Positions 5,558-5,598 of a stretch of DNA of 5,598 nt are shown piece after piece. Numbering within the stretch: position 1 is the stretch's first letter; every line of letters starts with the position of its first letter. The stretch comes from Clostridiales bacterium (lineage in GTDB: Bacteria; Bacillota; Clostridia; Christensenellales; DUVY01), in NCBI GenBank assembly GCA_031290295.1, contig JAITNT010000124.1, forward strand, positions 1 to 5,598, in the 5' to 3' direction. The notes beneath the pieces were generated by a model, which made no database searches, had not been told where the DNA came from, and was given only the letters and a program-made list of their open reading frames with translations. The position numbers were made by a program, and so were the translations under genes.

Positions 5558-5598
5558 ACACACAAAATTTTTTATTCGCCATATTATATTAATGTGGT

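Noticed and set aside
5339..5563. Minus-strand open frame overlapping the ABC-F start region
   Set aside because: It lies in another frame over the ABC-F N-terminus and its promoter, has no recognisable domain, and lacks a supporting ribosome site.

Overview
The window looks like an ordinary chromosomal stretch from a Firmicutes-like bacterium, probably an uncultured Clostridia-type lineage. This rests on the ABC-F protein, which resembles the B. subtilis YkpA type of the YbiT clade including a lost second Walker A as I remember that group, and on GGAG-type ribosome binding sites. The lineage call is inference from protein resemblance, not from a marker gene. Gene density is high, all five frames are intact, and I see no tRNA, rRNA, CRISPR array, insertion sequence or phage gene.

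Layout. Positions 1-1055 (minus strand) hold the N-terminal 351 residues of a P2A-type calcium-transporting P-type ATPase; the window edge cuts it just after the catalytic aspartate motif. Upstream on the same strand, 44 bases away, lies a small flavin reductase-like FMN-binding protein (1100-1612), so the two are probably one transcription unit. A 159-base divergent intergenic region (1613-1771) carries a promoter for each direction and a 13-bp tandem repeat between them. Rightward come an AEC (auxin efflux carrier) family permease (1772-2773) and, after 69 bases, a LacX-like aldose 1-epimerase family protein (2843-3733). A 95-base convergent gap with two small GC-rich hairpins separates this from a minus-strand YbiT/YkpA-type ABC-F ATPase (3829-5412). 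The last 186 bases are its upstream region, with a near-consensus promoter, an operator-like dyad and several stem-loops.

How the parts fit together. The genes do not form an obvious pathway: they cover cation export, flavin redox chemistry, organic-acid or amino-acid-type efflux, sugar anomer interconversion and ribosome-associated ATPase activity. The most notable signals are these. The ABC-F protein has lost both halves of one composite ATP site (Walker A of domain 2 and signature of domain 1) while keeping the other site canonical. Two genes, the permease and the ABC-F gene, have promoter-like -10 boxes so close to the start codon that leaderless transcripts are predicted. The ABC-F upstream region has unusual secondary-structure potential, including two abutting 5-bp hairpins, each with a GNRA tetraloop on the plus strand. 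I found no convincing new multi-gene system.
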